In this document: positions 20,639 through 22,724 of the stretch, one piece after another | Layout of the letters: every line of letters begins with the position of its first letter | Numbering within the stretch: position 1 is the first letter of the stretch | Source of the DNA: a virus | DNA length: 22,724 bases | Reading direction: 5' to 3' (one strand) | Virus record (IMG/VR): IMGVR_UViG_3300020477_000143 | Coordinates: 1 to 22,724 of that record | Program-made: the position numbers and the translations under genes | The notes under the pieces: model-generated | Told to the model about the DNA's origin: nothing | What the model saw: the letters and a program-made list of their open reading frames with translations, nothing else | Databases searched by the model: none

Positions 20639-20829
20639 ACACAGGCGGCTCCGGCTCCGTCTGCGATTCGACTGGCAGATCGGGCGTTGAGCCACCAGAC
20701 TCCTGACAATAACATCGCCACCAGTATCGACTCACTCCTGCCATCAGCCAGGAGTCGTGTATTAAGAGAGACAAGGGCCACAATAAGGAAGCCTCGAAAC
20801 CAGACATCAACGGCTTGTCGAACTGTCAT
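20581..20829 (-). CDS. Three-helix small membrane protein
   Basis: 82 residues from the ATG at 20829, with GGAAA before it; the longer frame upstream overlaps the next gene more. Hydrophobic segments lie at about residues 10-24 (FRGFLIVALVSLN), 34-48 (SILVAMLLSGVWWLN) and 58-80 (GAACVYAFGAGCGTALGLFVG). The LNTRLLADG...SGVWWLNARSA...YAFGAGCGTALG pattern is one I recall from small phage membrane proteins. Function unknown to me; a holin-like or superinfection-related role is possible. It is the last gene of the leftward convergent block, before the terminator at 20321-20366. Confidence 0.66.
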   Translation of the reverse strand: MTVRQAVDVWFRGFLIVALVSLNTRLLADGRSESILVAMLLSGVWWLNARSASRIADGAGAACVYAFGAGCGTALGLFVGGL

Positions 20830-21118
20830 GGTGTTTCCAGACAAGAAAAGCCCATGCTGCAATCTTTAGAAGGTCTTCTGGATTCCTTTTCGCCATGTAA
20901 CGCACCGCTTTATAAATAATCTCTCCAATACCATGGGCATGGTCACCTGTAGTCTGCTGGACAAATGTATAAAGATGGTTCTGACCGTCAAGACCTGTCG
21001 TATTGTAGTTTTTATCTTTCGCTGTAGCACCGAGCAGCGACTCAACAGACGCACAAAATCTCTTATACGTCGGTGCTTCTCTGTTCCCCTGTTCGTTTTC
21101 GTTTCTGATACTCGTCAT
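20807..21118 (-). CDS. Conserved small phage protein (GEIIYK/AAWAFLVW type)
   Basis: 103 residues from the ATG at 21118 (an upstream ATG at 21139 is possible). It has a charged N-terminus (MTSIRNENEQGNREAPTY), a middle with GDHAHGIGEIIYKAVRYMA, and a C-terminal helix DLLKIAAWAFLVWKHHD. I recall this GEIIYKxVRY ... DLLKIAAWAFLxW pattern in small phage proteins next to membrane or metal-dependent proteins; their function is not established to my knowledge. The gene overlaps the metallopeptidase gene by 56 nt and the membrane-protein gene by 23 nt, so the three are probably expressed together. Confidence 0.64.
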   Translation of the reverse strand: MTSIRNENEQGNREAPTYKRFCASVESLLGATAKDKNYNTTGLDGQNHLYTFVQQTTGDHAHGIGEIIYKAVRYMAKRNPEDLLKIAAWAFLVWKHHDSSTSR

Positions 21119-21404
21119 AGAACCATAGCACCTCGTCATCGGTTAGTGTCTTGCGAAGCATCGTCGTCGTGCGTCGAATACTCCGCTCTGACCGTTCTGG
21201 ATAAATGCGGTGAAGCAACTCGTGAATCACGGTGTCTACCACATGATGATGAGGTGCAATAGTAATTGATCCATCCTCACACATGCCATCCACATAATGG
21301 TCAGCCGACACAATATATGCCTCAGTCAGAGGAGCCACAAGGAGTTCCGAGCACAACCGATCCCACAGTTTTTTATGATGTTCGCCACGGACCATCTTCG
21401 ACAT
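21063..21404 (-). CDS. Compact HExxH zinc metallopeptidase-like protein
   Basis: 113 residues from the ATG at 21404; an in-frame TTG precedes it, but GGAG lies about 9 nt before the ATG. The HExxH motif is in VIHELLHRIYPERSERSIRR, and the YPERSER that follows supplies candidate third ligands (Glu residues), as in small SprT-like or gluzincin-type phage proteins. A HHH stretch (APHHHVVD) precedes it. It is too short for a classical peptidase and has no signal peptide, so it acts inside the cell. It could remove a host or phage protein or act as a non-peptidase zinc protein. It overlaps both neighbours. Confidence 0.66.
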   Translation of the reverse strand: MSKMVRGEHHKKLWDRLCSELLVAPLTEAYIVSADHYVDGMCEDGSITIAPHHHVVDTVIHELLHRIYPERSERSIRRTTTMLRKTLTDDEVLWFYDEYQKRKRTGEQRSTDV

Positions 21405-22539
21405 CAAACCATCTCCATCCCACGCTGTTCAGGTCAGTGACTCCATCTTCCTGTTCAAACCAGATGTATCCCCGTCGCTGTGGCCGTCCACCGATACGTG
21501 CGCCAGTCATATATCCCTGCGTCTTACACAAACACCCACATTCAACTAGCAACGAGTCAGATCGCCACGGAAACACCGCCATCGTATGCGTATGTCCCAT
21601 TACCACGAGTCGAATAGCGTCTAGTCCTATCGCTGCTGAGTTATCTGCTGCCCATTCTTGAAAGAATCTCAGCGCACTACCAGGCACACGGCTGTATTTT
21701 TCAGGATGAGCAAGAAGCGCATCGCCCTCAACCAAAAGCCAATCAATAGAGTGGCCGGTATTCGGCACCTCATGCTTGGCAACCTCGATGTTAGGAAACT
21801 TTTTCGACAAGGCTGTAATAGGACATAGCGTTCCTCCTGTCATGGACGAAATAGCCTCAACCATGTCAACGGTCAGGTGAGCAGCAATCGCTTTCCGCAA
21901 TCTCGCATCATGGTTCCCGACAATGACCTTGACTTTAGGAAACGACTCAGAGAATGTCTGCATCAGAGCCGTGACTTCAGCCCATTCATGCGAATACGGA
22001 ACATTCTCATACTTCGCAAACCGAGAGTGACTATAAGCATCCCCAATATCACCAATACAAATAGCAAGATCGACATTACCTTCCTCTTTTGCCAGCATTG
22101 CCGCCACCATATGAGGGTCATGGAAAGGAATATGGAGATCAGGAATGACGAGAATACGCTTCCTGTTTGACTTCTTCTTTCTCGGCTTGGCAGGACCGCG
22201 ATAGCGATCCTTCATCATGCCAATGGTTTCCTGCCACTTCTTCCATGACTCCTCGAAGGTTCTCAGTGGTTGCCGAATCGTCTGGTCAGCCAGTTCTTTA
22301 AGGAGTTCTTTCTTTTGTCGTTGAAGAATGCGACTGTTCTCTGTATAAGGGCCACGTTTCCGGTGGCACTCCATACAGAGCGTCGAGTGCTTGGCGCACT
22401 TCTTCTTACAGTTTAAGCAATTCCACTGTTTCGCTGTAGATTTAATACCAATCCGTTTGTGGTAACACTCCCCACAACGCTTGGCTTTTGGATGAACAAG
22501 AGTATTTTTCTTACATAGAGGACAAATTCGTTTTGACAT
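21373..22539 (-). CDS. Zinc-ribbon metallophosphoesterase
   Basis: 388 residues. The N-terminal region has two zinc-ribbon-like segments: CPLC...CGEC (C6, C9, C22, C25) and CLNC...CMEC (C41, C44, C55, C58). A basic linker (PRKKKSNRKR) follows, then the calcineurin-like phosphoesterase motifs: VIPDLHIPFHD (Asp134, His136), CIGDIGDAYS (Asp164), VGNHDARL (Asn209, His210, Asp211) and GHTHT near residue 315. The fold hydrolyses phosphodiesters or phosphomonoesters with two metal ions. The ribbons suggest nucleic-acid binding, so a DNA or RNA phosphodiesterase or a phosphatase acting on ends is likelier than a protein phosphatase. No ribosome-binding site is strong before the ATG at 22539. Confidence 0.82.
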   Translation of the reverse strand: MSKRICPLCKKNTLVHPKAKRCGECYHKRIGIKSTAKQWNCLNCKKKCAKHSTLCMECHRKRGPYTENSRILQRQKKELLKELADQTIRQPLRTFEESWKKWQETIGMMKDRYRGPAKPRKKKSNRKRILVIPDLHIPFHDPHMVAAMLAKEEGNVDLAICIGDIGDAYSHSRFAKYENVPYSHEWAEVTALMQTFSESFPKVKVIVGNHDARLRKAIAAHLTVDMVEAISSMTGGTLCPITALSKKFPNIEVAKHEVPNTGHSIDWLLVEGDALLAHPEKYSRVPGSALRFFQEWAADNSAAIGLDAIRLVVMGHTHTMAVFPWRSDSLLVECGCLCKTQGYMTGARIGGRPQRRGYIWFEQEDGVTDLNSVGWRWFDVEDGPWRTS

Positions 22540-22563
22540 AGGCTTGAGAGCGAGACATTACAA

Positions 22564-22724
22564 TCACTGTAACCTCCGCGTGGCTCCTGGTAACAACTGA
22601 TACCCTAGAGTCATCCCCTCAAGACTCCACGACCCATTTTGAGAATCGTCACTAATACGGATTCGACACCCGACATCCTGAATGTAATCGCCATTCGTGC
22701 CTTCAAGATTGATAATGCTCTGCA
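22564..22724 (-). CDS. C-terminal end of an upstream gene, probably virion protein (partial)
   Basis: The frame is open from the right edge to a TGA at 22564-22566, giving 52 residues: ...GDYIQDVGCRIRISDD ... WSLEGMTLGYQLLPG ... ATRRLQ. The Ser/Trp/Leu/Gly-rich strand pattern is like the end of phage tail or head-tail proteins that carry a small beta domain. It is on the minus strand, like the late genes, and lies just upstream of the phosphoesterase gene. Start and size cannot be seen. The identity is a weak inference. Confidence 0.5.
   Translation of the reverse strand, partial: QSIINLEGTNGDYIQDVGCRIRISDDSQNGSWSLEGMTLGYQLLPGATRRLQ

Noticed and set aside
20429-20695. Minus-strand frame opposite the doubtful 20396-20638 gene
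   Set aside because: Mostly Arg/Ser-rich; only its last 46 codons look plausible, and no start signal or homology is recognisable. Kept out because neither strand is well supported here.
20553-20810. Minus-strand frame nested in the membrane-protein gene with a Pro/Glu-rich tail
   Set aside because: It could recall an Rz1-like nested spanin, but it has no lipobox or signal peptide, no ribosome-binding site, and the other frame encodes a convincing three-helix protein.

Overview
The window is part of a tailed double-stranded DNA bacteriophage genome, not a bacterial chromosome. It carries a virion-assembly block (terminase, portal, scaffold, coat, adaptor), phage recombination and replication genes, a lysis cassette, and many small, tightly packed and often overlapping genes, with no housekeeping genes or tRNAs. 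The portal is about 733 residues, close to the P22 size, and an adaptor-like gene follows the coat genes, which suggests a podovirus-type head-neck. Shine-Dalgarno sequences and one near-consensus sigma-70 promoter indicate a bacterial host with ordinary expression signals. I cannot name the host.

Layout. (1) Positions 1-9662, minus strand, read leftwards: an XRE-like regulator, small terminase, two tiny genes, large terminase, two overlapping small genes, portal, a strong internal promoter, scaffold, major capsid, a decoration-like protein, two virion hypotheticals and a head-tail adaptor that runs off the left edge. Many junctions are TAATG or abutting stop/start pairs, so the block looks like one translationally coupled late operon. 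(2) Positions 9669-10146: a divergent non-coding control region with four direct repeats spaced 31/64/31 bp and a G-run cluster. (3) Positions 10147-13860, plus strand: an early-type block with a two-helix membrane protein, small unknowns, a Cys-rich conserved phage protein, a DUF932-like protein and a winged-helix protein. The intergenic gaps are long and structured, and a recurrent AAAGGANTAGA translation leader precedes the genes. (4) Positions 13947-15267: a lysis-like cassette (membrane/coiled-coil protein, M15-type endolysin, small holin-like protein). (5) Positions 15343-20321: Bet/RecT annealase, RecB/Cas4-like exonuclease, an O-like replication initiator and partner, HNH and VRR-NUC nucleases, a ParB-like protein and a dual-specificity-phosphatase-like protein. 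(6) Positions 20581-22539, minus strand: membrane protein, conserved phage protein, HExxH metallopeptidase and zinc-ribbon metallophosphoesterase. These converge on block 5 and end at a minus-strand terminator at 20321-20366. (7) Right edge: the C-terminal end of another minus-strand gene, probably a virion protein.

How it works together. Rightward early genes probably condition the host, recombine and replicate the genome; leftward genes package DNA and build the head. The late block leaves through the left edge and a virion-like gene end enters at the right edge on the same strand, so the genome is probably circular or circularly permuted, with the tail genes in the unseen arc.

The most unusual signals are two related nested hairpins before early genes, a perfect palindromic GTAC cluster inside the linker of the initiator gene (a lambda-like origin candidate), helically phased repeats in the divergent region, a 2.4-copy 22-bp repeat after the replication genes, a phage-encoded HCx5R phosphatase, and a 155-nt out-of-frame gene overlap next to the portal.
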